From positions 37,605,562-37,669,561 of the forward strand of contig CM055063.1 of NCBI GenBank assembly GCA_029204045.2: a stretch of 64,000 bases of DNA. The letters are read 5' to 3'. Positions 11,800 to 22,660 of the stretch are shown piece by piece. The stretch's first letter is position 1. Every line of letters starts with the position of its first letter. This stretch comes from Tillandsia leiboldiana (Eukaryota; Streptophyta; Magnoliopsida; Poales; Bromeliaceae). The position numbers and the translations under genes were made by a program. Under the pieces are notes generated by a model. It was not told where the DNA came from. It was given only the letters and a program-made list of their open reading frames with translations, and did no database searches.

Positions 11800-12034
11800 A
11801 AGATTGTTCACCCAGGAGAAGCATCTGGTGCACTTGATTATGCACTTTTGGATAGGGACGCCGAGAGTTGGTGGCGTCGGGTTCGTCCTGCTGGACCACC
11901 GGGAGTGCTGTTGATGACCTGGAGCGAGTTTCTGCGATTGTTGAGCAGTGTGCCCCGTGTTGCCCAAGATGAGACCCAGGAGGTTGATCTGATTGAGTGG
12001 GGACTGCATTGGGATATTTATCACTTGGTGTAAT
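11800..12034 (+). pseudogene. Degenerate Gag fragment of element B
   Basis: Reads ALLDRDAESWWRRVRPAGPP then VLLMTWSEFLRLL, the conserved core of plant gypsy Gag (Retrotrans_gag), and RPDIYRLV-like DIYHLV at the end. The expected 60-70 residues between MTWSEF and the RPDIY block are mostly missing, indicating an internal deletion. No intact zinc knuckle follows. Its role in a live element is capsid formation; this copy is dead. Confidence 0.75.
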
Positions 12035-12699
12035 CTCGGCGAGCGCCGACTTTAGACACAGGGATTGTGTCTGCTCGATGGATTGACCAAGGATCAGTGA
12101 TTATGTTAGAGAGGAACGGTGAGCGAGAGACGTCCAGCATCGTCGGATTTTGAGATAGTTAAGTGGATCGAGGTTACCATGATTCCAGTCTCAGGATCAT
12201 GGGTCTCAGAGGAGATAGAGACCGGAAGGTTTTCGACAGGCGAGGTACCAGCAGAGTGTCCCAGAGTAGGGCTTATGATTTTGCCGTTGTGACGGTACCC
12301 CCACTACCCCTTCAGGATGAAGAGGTTCATCCGACTTACCGGTAGGCTGATTGAGCTGTGACGCCGAGACAGATTGAGCGATGGCCACCAGCATCCAGAA
12401 GATGAGATTGTGCAGCCAGTTAGAGGGCACCAGGATAGTGGTTTGTATCTTACCTAAGGTGGTCTTCCTTATAGTCATTGGATTTGATTCCTTGAGTTGT
12501 TAGTCCTACATCAGCTGCGGGATGTTGTTTTGGGGTTGGGTAGAATTTAGCTATCCCAATTTATGCTATTATGGATTGTCGAGAGAGGACAATGAACCTC
12601 CGTGGACCTGGGCAGGAAGAGTGTGTTTATTGAGGGAGCTAGACCATGGCAGAGTTGAGTCGTGGTCGTATCGCGTTGCTAGCGACTGTAGAAGAGGTG

Positions 12700-13400
12700 C
12701 CTACGGCGGCGCCGGGACTAAGGAATATCCGTCTCGCCGTGTGATCCCGGGAGAGAGTCTACCTGATCGAATAGTAAAGCCGCCGTTTAGTGAAATGGAG
12801 ATCGAGACGGTGATTGACGTGGTTTGGAAACTGCGCCAACTTCGGTAGCACCTCTTGGGGTATCACTTGAGACAGAGAGTGAAAGCGGATAGCGCAGTTG
12901 CGGGATCTGATGGATCGAGCGGGTCTGAATGACCGAGAGCCACGTCGTGGGTATATGATTGTGGGGATCCTAAAGATTAATACTGGAATATGAGGCCACG
13001 TTGTGAGTACACTTCGGTGAGGGTTCTATGATGGTTCGAGTACAGACAGTTTTGGATTTTTGTTGTGGCAGATGCCCTTTGTGAGATTGATAGCGTTTTG
13101 GAACCATACGGCCGAGGGATGTGCCCGGTTAGTATTCAGGTCCCGGTAGAGGCTTTCTGAGCTTGCCTTGTAGTCCAGCGGTTTGACTGAGGCCCTGCGG
13201 CCTTTTGGATTTGAGGGAATTGAGCGTACCAGCTGTGTTGGACGGATTGGTGGTTGTACCCGTCGCGGATGTTTGGATAATTTCCGAAATGACTTAGAGC
13301 ATGAGGAGCACTTGAGGATAGTGCTACAACTTCTAGGGGGAAAGAAGTTGTTTGCCAAGTTGAGAGAGTATGTTTTTGGCTTCGGAAGGTTTTGTTGTTA
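12700..13400 (+). pseudogene. Degenerate protease-RT linker and reverse transcriptase of element B
   Basis: At about 12725-12830 the frame resembles the segment that joins protease to RT in plant chromoviruses (KEYPSRRVIPGESLPDR, then EIETVIDVV). At 13297-13370 EHEEHLRIVLQLL and GGKKLFAKL match the RT block just after the YxDD box. The catalytic YxDD region itself is lost or unreadable. Frames change between the pieces, so no enzyme could be made. Confidence 0.7.
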
Positions 13401-14305
13401 GGCCCTGTGTTTTCTGCTGCAAGAGCGACCGAGGACCCAACGAAGGGTGATGCCGTTGGGGACTATCCCTAGCCTATAATGGTGACAAAGGTCAGAAGCT
13501 TTTGGACTAAACAGGGCCAGTGTAGCTATGAGGAGATAAGCTAAAGAGGATACCAGCATGGATGTGGATGTTTGTCAGTGATAAGTGAGGGAATTGAGTT
13601 ATTTATAGATCCTCGAACCTGAAGTACTTGGATACTCAGGAAGAGTTTGGTTTGAGGCAACGCCGATGGACAGAGTTATTGGAGTTATATGAGTGATTGG
13701 GTATATTATTATCCCGGTGGTGACTCTATGGTCATGGACGCCTTGTTGGGGCGAGCAGTGTACCTTGGAATAAGATGAGCGATCGGTGGGTGCCCCTTTG
13801 GAACTTAGAATTGAGAACTAAGGGTTGAGCATTATTTCCCGATGTGGAACTTCTTCCCCTGTGGATGGATACAAGAGTTGTATCTGTGGAACTTGAATAT
13901 TGGTTGCAATGGAGCAACGAGGGAGTTATGCCCTTGGAGATCTTGAGTGGTGGAAGCCTTTTCCGCAGGGACTGTAGGTTTGAGCTTGCGCGGGGAGTTT
14001 GGTCTGCGAGTTTTATCTGCCTGGAAGAAGTGTTTTTGGTCCCTTGCATGATTTGGTTTGCGCTTCATGAAGTTGGATGAGGATTGGAGCTTTTAAGAGC
14101 GATCGATGCAATTATCGCCGGTGAGGCAGAAGAGTTTTGTAGACGGATTATACCTTTGGAAAGGGTCCCGGGGAGCTTTTGTTGAGTGAGAACGGCCACA
14201 TGAGAGCCTGATGATGTGTTAGGGATCCCCTATTTTTTTCCGCATTTGATTGAGTCGCCCTCCTGAGTTATGAACTTATTCTGGTTTCGGGGACGAAACC
14301 CTTTT
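13401..14305 (+). other. Decayed remainder of element B internal region
   Basis: RNase H, integrase and chromodomain would be expected here, but I recognise none. The closing CGGGGACGAAACCCTTTTAA matches the usual end of plant gypsy polyproteins. Confidence 0.5.
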
Positions 14306-14318
14306 AAGGAGGGGAGAG
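14306..14318 (+). promoter_or_regulatory. Polypurine tract of element B
   Basis: AAGGAGGGGAGAG immediately before the 3' LTR start TGTAGAATACCGGG. Confidence 0.88.
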
Positions 14319-17300
14319 TGTAGAATACCGGGATTTCGGATGGCGCACCGACCTCGCAAGATGGCGTGGTGCGGAGAAATCGCCTTGGGCGTGTTCCATA
14401 TTTGTTTACAGTTGAGTTCGGGTTGATTCGGATCAACGCGGAAGCCCCAGCTTGAATCAGAGTTTTTCGGGCTTGTGCGCCGTTAGAGGACTGGTTTGTT
14501 AGAGCTTCGGCTCCGCAGTGGGGCACAGGAAATTGGAAAATGCTTGGAACAGGTATACCTTATCTTTACAGCGGAGTTCGGGAGGTTCCGGACTGACACG
14601 GAGGACCCGAGGGCGAAAAGTGAGTTGGAACTGGCGATTTTGGAGCCGGTTTTTGGATTGAGCACACCGTCTCCATCGTTGAGCTTTTTGAGGGAGAAAA
14701 GCTGTGAACATGTGTATTTTCAGATTACAGTAGAGTTCGGGAGGTCTCGGGCCGGTGCGGAGACCCCGAAGGCAAAAAGTGACTTAGAGTTGGCTTATTT
14801 GGATTAATTTATTTATTTATTTAATTAGTGGCATTGGTGGATTTTGGTCTGTGTTGTTTTTGAATGAAAGAAAAAAATTAAAGAAATGAAGGTATTTGGA
14901 AGAGAGTGTGTTGGGTTGTGGTGTATAGATGGATTTTAGTGTTGGTGTTGGGAAAGTGTTGGAGGAGTATGGGCTCTTTACACCATGCACCATGCACCAT
15001 GCACACACTAATTAATTAAACGCCATGTCATCACCTTCTCCAATTGTGAAACAGAGGATTTTTCCTCAAACAGAGGAATGAGAGAAATGGAAAGGAGGAG
15101 AAAAAGAAGATGAATTGAAGGGAAGTAAAAGAGGGTTTTGATCGTCTTGACGGCGCGAATCTATCGCTAGTAGCCGCGTGGAGCCGAGCGGAGCGCACAC
15201 GCGTCGAGCCTCGTGGAGGTACTATGCAGTTTTTTAGTGAGAGAAAGAGAAAGCTTGGTTTCCATTTTTGGAGCTAATTTGGATCTTCCTAGTTGGTGAA
15301 TTGGTTGTTTTGCTGTCCAAGAGTAGAGGAGTGCCCAGCAGAGGGTGCCGCGCTGGCGCGCAGAGGCACCGCGCGCGACCGGTGAGGTTGCTGCAAGCGG
15401 CGCGCATGGGCGCCGCGTGCTGCCGCTGCGGGCGGCGCCCGCATGCGGCTGCGGGCGGCGCGCGCATGCGGCCGCGCGCATGCGGGCGCGCGCAGCAAGC
15501 GGCGCGCGTATGCGGTCGCGCGCATGAGGGCGCGCGCATGCGGGCGTGCACAGCGCGCGCGCGCAGCAAGTTGGCGCTGCGCGTGCGGTGGCTTGAGCGG
15601 GCATGTGGTTTTTCTGGCTTGCTGATTGTGTTGATTTGGTGATTTTTTTTAAACAGGGCAATTTGGTAAATTCACTCCCCACCACCTGTTGACCCCCCTC
15701 TCTTCTCTATAAATGGACACCACCTCCTCCTCCTCTCCTCAGGGGAAATAAAAGAAAAGAAAAGAGAGAAAAGAAATGAAAGAAAACAAGAAAAAAATAA
15801 AAGAGAAGGAGAGAAAGAATGTGAGAGAGGTTGTGTGAGGGTGCAGCTTGTGGTCTGTTGCTTGGAGCTGGACGGAGCCGCGCGCACGACGGCTATGCAG
15901 GAGGTGAGTTGGCAGATTTTTGTGATTTGGTTTTTGAATTTCTTAGTTGGATTAGAGTGAGTTTTCTAGTTGGAAATTGGTTGGTTTCCTTCTCTTTTTC
16001 ATCTTGCCCATTGAGGATCAACTTGAGAGTTTTCGACTGTGAGCTTCGGATTTACACTGTGCGGAGTCGAGGGCGCACGCACGCAAGCACTCGTACAGTG
16101 GGTTGACAGCGAGTGAGCCGAAGCGCGCCGGGATTTTGTTAGAGGACTCGAGAAGGTTGTGCGAGCTTCCGGGAATAGTTCCGAGATCGCGACAGTGTGC
16201 GCGCGCGGCGCGGTTTTCGTTTTTCCGACAGTTTTCGACTGTGAGCAAGTTCGGCGCTTCATCGACTTCAGCAATGCCTACGGAAAGCGTTCCAGGTGGG
16301 TTGGAATTTCTTCGAGATTTATGGAATGCCCTCTAATGCTTCTGTAAGCATATTGATCATGTTTAGCTTAATTCTTGTATATTGATAATCTGATAGTTGC
16401 CTAGAAAATTGTAGAAAGATTTTTATGAGCCCCAGACATTTTTAGTATGATCTAAAGGTTATTTGACACTAGACTGTGCATTCTTTTGAGTTTCAGGTTG
16501 CATCTGGACCTTCAAAATACTTTAGTACCCCGCTTTAAATAAAACTCCGCTTTAAAAGGATTTTTAAATATTGAGAACACTTTGAATGGTCCAGATTGTT
16601 CGAGTTGCATGAGTACTCGTGCCAGAGGGCCGAGTATATTTTTAGAGCATCATGTGTTGAGTTTCTAGTGTCATGAGAGTTTTATTCCTTGTTGGGATGA
16701 TTCTAGATCCTGGGTTGTGTTTCTGATTTAGTGGTGGAGGTGGTTCTCCCACTTAGCTTTGAGGATCTTGGGGTTCTGGCAGATCGAGTCGTGGAAGTTT
16801 CCCGACTCAGCCATGGTCGTGCATTATCAGATTGAGTCGTTGAGGGTTCTCCGACATAGCTGTGAGAGTTGTTGGGCTATTCCTGATTGAGTCGAGGTTC
16901 TTTTCCGACTGAGTTGTGCTTTGAGCTTTGAGATACCGATCTGTTTGATCGTGGACTATAGCCTGCATGTGCCGCTTATTGAGACAGTGAGACAGATGTG
17001 ATACTTGAGTTCGGTGGGGTCGCTCCCCTCGAGCTACGCCCCGGGTGCGATGATGATACCGAGCCTGACGAGGCTGCGATGATGCGCCTAGTTCATATAC
17101 TAGTGGTCGCTTGATACCCCTGGCCGAGTTACTATGGGGTCACTTTGCGTGAGATTGAGATAGTTGGTTTAGAACGCCCCACGTAAATCCCGTCCTCTTG
17201 TGGATGCGTGGTAGTGGGCAGGTGCGTTCCTAAACGACAGGCGCAAGCTGGACTGAGCCAGTTTTGGCAGTCATTGCGATTGGGTGTTATGAGCTACATA

Positions 17301-17962
17301 TTATGTTCTTAGATGGTTTTTTTTCCCTTTGAGCATTGGTACTGATGCATTTTAGCAGTAGCGAGAGTATGCATAGCATGTTTATGATAGAGTTTCTTTT
17401 GAGCATCATGTTGAGGAATATTAGTTGTAGTTTTCTTTCAGCTTACCCCTCTTTTATCTATCTATCTGCATACCTATCTGTTTTGCCTCCAGTAGACTTA
17501 GTGGGCATACCGTGGATATTGGGACGGTACCCACTGAGATCTGCCTTCTGCAGTAGATCTCACACCCGCTGTGATGACAGGTTTGAGGCAGCTGTTCCAG
17601 CTTGATTCGCGCAGGGACAGCAGATCGATGTGAGGACGTGGCCGACTAGTCCCTTACCAGCATTGTGAGTCTGGGGTAGATGTACCCGATTTTATTTTTT
17701 ATGTTTCCACTTTTGTACTGGACATTCTGAGAGATCAGTGAGGTTTGCTTGTACTTTTTATAGCTGGGAGACTTGTATTGAGATTTTAATTTTATCAGAT
17801 GTTCAGTGGATTTCTGTAGCTATTAGTTCTTTTCTAGCTCTGATACATGTTTAGCTATAGATCTGATTTGCAGGGTAGACGTTTCGTCTGTACGACAGTT
17901 TCCGTACAGATGGTGGATCTGTTGGCGAACCCGGGTCGCAGTTTCGACCCCGGCGTGTGACA
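14319..17962 (+). repeat. 3' LTR of element B (3644 bp)
   Basis: Starts TGTAGAATACCGGGATTTCG and ends CGACCCCGGCGTGTGACA. It contains a very GC-rich GCGCGCATGCGG-type low-complexity block (about 15340-15580) just upstream of a clear TATA box, then a purine-rich leader (about 15740-15830). It shares its terminal 100-200 bases with the element A LTR. Confidence 0.88.
15708..15713 (+). promoter_or_regulatory. TATA box of the element B LTR promoter
   Basis: TATAAA within CTTCTCTATAAATGGACACC. Family knowledge places transcription start (U3/R border) about 30 bases downstream. Confidence 0.7.
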
Positions 17963-18930
17963 CATGCAGCGGCGATGGAGATCGGGCACCCGGATCTTGC
18001 GACGGCCACGAAAACCCCTGTCGTTTTCTCCGGCTCCAACGGCAACGGTTCTGCTCCGGTCTTTTACGGCGCACAGACGAGGAAGAAGACGAAATCTTGG
18101 AAGACGAAAATTAGGGTTTCTTTTCTCTTACGTGCCGAGAACTCCGAATCCCCACAAGATATAAATAAAGGATTCCACCCACTTCATGGAGCCCGGTTGT
18201 CTCACTCGAACCCGTTATCTAGCAAGTCCCACTCCGCTTTCCTCAAAAAGCGTGCCAAAAGTCGAAATGTTTCGTAACACCCGTTTCATGGATCCCGATG
18301 TGCTAAATACCCTAACGGGTATCGAAAATACCAATAACCGATTTTCGGATTCGTTTTCTCCGAAAAAGTGCATTTTCGGAAGATCCGGACATCAGATTTG
18401 AGATCTAATTGCACTACCGTTCTCTGTTTGGCGATGCCGATAGGGTGACGATCTTCTTTTTCGAAGATCTCACTAGATTAACGGTCAGAGCTTTTCACAG
18501 AGAAAACCCGCTCTTCCGTCAAACTCTTTTTTTATGTTTTTCGGTGTAACGAGCACAACGAATTTGAAAACGGACTTGACCACTCCCTTAATCAACGATT
18601 CACCAACAATCCAGTGGAAGAGATCCTAAGGATTTAATCCTCAAAAACTGAAAACAACACCTTCTTTAAATTTCAAAAAATGTCAATTTCATTCAAATAG
18701 CCGAATTCAAATACAAATTTCAAAATTTAAAATACAGTTATTACACATATGCTATAAGTGGAATGAAGGAATGAAACATAGACCAAATGAATTAAGCGGC
18801 TGGATAAACATATACTGGAAAATCCCGAATTCGGGGACCCTAAACCTCCAACTCAAACGCCCCTATCATCCTGCTGAGCATGCTGTTTGTCGTAAACAAA
18901 ATAGAACAATGTCGCCTACAATTCGAGTCC
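17963..18930 (-). other. Unassigned segment, possible promoter and 5' UTR on the minus strand
   Basis: On the minus strand a TATA-like TTTATTTATATC (about 18161-18173) is followed by AAACCCTAATTTT (about 18105-18117), which is typical of a plant 5' UTR, and by short codon-like sequence that is cut by element B at 17962. It could be the start of a host gene destroyed by the insertion, or the promoter part of another LTR. No protein was recognised on either strand. Confidence 0.3.
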
Positions 18931-18935
18931 GGATT

Positions 18936-19112
18936 TGTGACGCCCCACTTCCCAGGGGATCACCCATCCTAGAACTACTCTAGCTCTAGCACGCTTAACT
19001 CTCATGTTCCTCTTGGATCTTGCTACCATTCAAAATGCTATAGCTGGGTTTGAGATTTAGTCCTATTTTATCATTTATATAGAGGACTAATCCAAATTCC
19101 GGGGGTGTCACA
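18936..19112 (-). repeat. TRIM 1, 3' LTR (minus-strand sense)
   Basis: 177 bp, terminal palindrome TGTGAC...GTCACA, near-identical to 19327-19503. Confidence 0.93.
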
Positions 19113-19311
19113 TTCTTCCCCCCTTTAAGCCCTGACGTCCACGTCAGGCTCAAGCACACTCACAAGCACCAGGCGATGTGAGACTCGTCTCGCTAGCCTT
19201 AGCCGACCTTGTGAGGAGCTGCACTCCACTCACAACGGTCATTAGCCGGGGAGCGAGCCCGCTATAACCCTGGCTCAGCCGAGACTCATCTCACATTTCC
19301 GGCTGGTGAAT

Positions 19312-19324
19312 GGCTCTGATACCA
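19312..19324 (-). promoter_or_regulatory. TRIM 1 primer-binding site
   Basis: GGCTCTGATACCA on the plus strand, the reverse complement of the initiator Met-tRNA site. Confidence 0.93.
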
Positions 19325-19326
19325 AC

Positions 19327-19503
19327 TGTGACGCCCCACTTCCCAGGGGGTCACCCATCCTAGAACTACTCTAGCTCTAGCACGCTTAACTCTCATGTTC
19401 CTCTTGGATCTTGCTACCATCCAAAATGCTATAGCCGGGTTTGAGATTTAGTCCTATTATATCATTTATATAGAGGACTAATCCAAATTCCGGGGGTGTC
19501 ACA
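19327..19503 (-). repeat. TRIM 1, 5' LTR (minus-strand sense)
   Basis: 177 bp, adjacent to the PBS, same sequence as the partner LTR apart from a few substitutions. Confidence 0.93.
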
Positions 19504-19508
19504 GGATT

Positions 19509-20279
19509 CGAGGCCCGCAGATGTAAGCTCGAATCCCCCAAAATAGCTAATATGGCCAGCTAACACAGTATACGAACACCCAGCCAATTCGGACGCCCCG
19601 TTCAAACTTTAGGGAGTCTGAATGTGACCCAAATCTAGGATCTCACTCTTTAGAGTTCGTTTACGCGTCTAATTCGCGTTGAAACAACTCTGGGTCAGTC
19701 TAGCACTCTCTAGCAATATTGACTATTATCTCACACTACAACCTTAGCAATTTGCAAAGGTCCAGTACACTACACCGATTTAATGGAGAAAATATATAAT
19801 AAGAGGGTTTTAATAAAAACATTTGAGAAGGAGATCGATTTAATAGAAATAATTGAGAAGTGGACCGAAAACCAGTCTAATAAAACTAATTGAGAAGGAA
19901 TCAGTCCAATAAAAAATAAATGAAATGGGCATCGGTCATTTGAAAAAATATATAGAAGTGTAAGTAGAAATTGCCATATGGATAACCACAAATAAACAGT
20001 AATCTCCGGTTAGTAGAAGCTAAGAAAATACTTTTTGTACATCTTAAAAAAGAATATATATCTTGCATTTCACTTATCCAAAAGTGAAGTGAATTTTAAT
20101 GATCATATCAAAATTATCCGTGAATTTTTTTTTTTACCATTAAATAAATAAAATATGTATTATATATTTCAAAATAAAATACATAAGTAGCAGTGCTCTA
20201 TAAGTTAATAGTTAAGTGCTTTTTTGATGTTATAGCAGTTGTTCGAAAGAATCTTGGGACATTGTGCACCACCTTTTCG
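19509..20279. other. AT-rich intergenic sequence upstream of the TMEM41-like gene
   Basis: No coding potential or clear repeat boundary. 19780-19940 has several short direct repeats built on AATAAAA...TTGAGAAG with a varying spacer, which look like degenerate tandem units. Confidence 0.4.
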
Positions 20280-20662
20280 GAAGAGGTATAATATAGAGCG
20301 TCGGGCATATGCCATTTCTCTGATTCCCACGTGTCAATGAGTTTATTTGTAAATCTCTTCCCTCTTTCTTCCTCCTCCGACTTCACCCACTTCCCTCGTC
20401 GTCTCTGGATCTCCGGCGATCTCCCCTCCTCCTCCTCCTCCTCCTCCCCCTCCTCGTTTTTCCAATCTCGCGCGCAAACCCTAATTCCGAAATCGATCTG
20501 TCTCGATCTCTGTGTGCAGATCAAGAACCATTGGTGAAGGGGGAGGGTTAGCGGGATCATTTGGGGATCTGAGCGAAAGAAGCCCATGAGGCGGAGTCCT
20601 GGTGATGAGGGTTAGATTCTACTGCAGCGACCCACTGCCGCAACACCGCTCCTTTCTTCCCG
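20280..20662 (+). promoter_or_regulatory. Proximal promoter and 5' UTR of the TMEM41-like gene
   Basis: A weak TATA-like TATAATATA lies near 20287. It is followed by a CT-rich tract with CTC/TCC repeats (about 20350-20460), an AACCCTAATT plant 5'-UTR motif near 20477, and GC-rich sequence up to the ATG. The transcription start is not determined. The position directly upstream of exon 1 supports the assignment. Confidence 0.45.
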
Positions 20663-20937
20663 ATGGCGCCCTCGCGGCTTGCTATTGGGCGGGACTTGGA
20701 GAGCGCATTGGCCGCCGCCGCCCCCGCCCCAGACGAGGACTCTCCCACCACTAAGAAGCCGGCCGGCGCCAGGTTCGACGCGAGGTTTCCGCTCTCTCGG
20801 TGGGAGGCGGCGGCAGCTGTGTCCGTTTTCTTCGTCTTTGCCTTTGGGATCTTCTGTATTTACCTAACTATGCCGCAGGAGGAGTATGATAAGATCCTCC
20901 GTTTGCCGCGCAACCTCTCAGATCTTCGCGTCCTCAA
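20663..20937 (+). CDS. Exon 1 of the TMEM41-like gene
   Basis: Codes for residues 1-91 plus two bases of codon 92. The start chosen is the ATG opening MAPSRLAIGRD; it is the first ATG of a long open frame that runs into the conserved family sequence. The N-terminus is alanine- and proline-rich and cytosolic-looking, followed by a hydrophobic segment (about 48-69) and LPRNLSDLR. The donor is CTCAA|GTATGC. Reading on into the intron would end after 140 residues. Confidence 0.9.
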
Positions 20938-22567
20938 GTATGCTTTCTATTGCATAAATAAACGCTTCTTATTTAGCTTCTCTTCGGTGGTTACTTCCCC
21001 CTTAAGTTCTTTGTCGATGAAAGGAATTATCTGCTATTTTCTTGAGCCGAAAAATGTAGTGAAAAACCTCTTAAAATTTTATTGACTGTCTGATTGAAAA
21101 GTTTATGTAGCTTTGGGGTTTGTTGACACCCATTTTTTGACATCGAAATGGGAGCAAATCGAGGCAAGACACGTGGAACCGCCGAAGAAAGGGTTTCGGC
21201 GAGAGAGCGCAGCTTTGGTGAGAGGAGGGGCAGTGCGGCAAAACCCTGGAGCTTCGGCGAGTTTCAATTTCGGCAAGGCTTGTAAAGGCAGGCTGAGAAA
21301 TCTACAAGGAATTCAAAATTCGAGCTGCAAGGTGCCTAAAAAATAGGACGGGCGTGATATCGGGAGGAAGTATCGGGAAAGAACGAGAATGTACTGTGAG
21401 GGTCACTTTGGCTATAATTGCCATAAATTCGAATGTAGATGTGTTGATTCCTAGTCTCGGACGCTAAAGTATGGACGAATCAAGATGAGACACGTGTTGT
21501 TGAAGGGAGGCTTCGGTGAATGGATGCAACTTGGAGCTTGTCGAAGCTTGAAGTCTTTGGCAAACCCTAACTTTGACAGGGCTATGGGAACTCGTTCAAA
21601 GTTCGAGGATCAAGCGGTAGTGCGCTGAAAGATCCGTAGCAGGTGCAATATTCGGAGAAAAATGTTGGGGAAGGACAAGAGTATACTGTGAGGATCATTT
21701 TAGCTATAGTTGTAGATTTGGTTCGAGGGGTATAATGACGGGAGGAAGGAGTACGAGGTGGAGGATGATCGACCAGAATATCTATTTTATACTTTTTAAC
21801 TTTCTTGTATTAGGAGTAGATATAACTTAGCTTTGGAGTAGTTGTAGTGTATAATTCCTTGCCTTTACCTACAAAAATCCTTTGACAACTTTCAACTATC
21901 ACCTAACCACCACGCCTTCCGTTGGTGAACCTATCTCCCTATTGCATGCCTCCGCCATGTGCAACATCTTGTTTCGGGATCCGTTCAACTAGGATTGTTT
22001 CCACTATACAGTATCGCCCCGGATGTTCGGCTGAGATTGAAGAGGCCGAACGCATCATGAATCAACCGATGATTGAAGCCTCTGTTATGCCCTAAGACCG
22101 CCAATTTGGCTTCCCGGGCACGCGCACAGACCTACTGTTACGCCCCGAACCCTAGCAAAAGCCTATCTGGCTTGTGCACAGACCAAATACCAAAATAGAA
22201 GGACGTTATCTACTGTGCTATGTTCTTTTCTCGCTCCGCCGAAACACCCACGGATAGACCTGAAAAATATGAGAGTGACAACTAGGGGTGTCAACGAGCC
22301 GAACACGAGCGAGCTGGGGTCGGCTCGTGTTCGGCTCATTTAATAAACGAGCCGAACACGAGCTGGCTCGTTTAAATATCGAGCTGAAAAATTCGGCTCG
22401 TGTTCGGCTCGTTTATTAACGAGCCGAACACGAGCTGGCTCGCGAACAATAAATTTGATTTTCATTCCTACTATTAGGTGTAAAGTTGAAAGAAAATTAA
22501 AAAATTAAAATTTTAATCTAATAATTAAAATTCATAAAAAATTGATGGCCTAAAATATAAATAGTAA

Positions 22568-22660
<93 letters not shown>

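Larger units (their letters stand above)
10921..17962 (+). mobile_element. Element B: degenerate Ty3/gypsy retrotransposon, 5' LTR interrupted by element A
   Basis: 10921-11111 is the last 191 bases of its 5' LTR and matches the last 191 bases of its 3' LTR (17772-17962). Next come a PBS, a decayed internal region with Gag and RT scraps, a purine tract and a complete 3' LTR (14319-17962, 3644 bp). The 5' LTR is cut exactly where element A ends, so A inserted into B. Confidence 0.85.
18936..19503 (-). mobile_element. TRIM 1: complete terminal-repeat retrotransposon in miniature (568 bp)
   Basis: Two 177-bp direct LTRs (18936-19112 and 19327-19503) flank a 214-bp internal region. Read on the minus strand it has LTR, PBS TGGTATCAGAGCC (19312-19324), a short non-coding interior, a purine tract (19113-19127) and LTR. 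Perfect 5-bp target duplications GGATT lie at 18931-18935 and 19504-19508. There is no coding capacity, so it must be moved by enzymes from other elements. Confidence 0.95.

Noticed and set aside
15167..15685. Alanine/arginine-rich open frames in the element B LTR
   Set aside because: Low-complexity GCGCGCATGCGG repeats give open frames on both strands; this is LTR sequence upstream of a TATA box.
20198..20587. 129-residue minus-strand frame over the promoter of the TMEM41-like gene
   Set aside because: Antisense to a CT-rich 5' UTR, producing Glu/Arg runs; no support as a gene.
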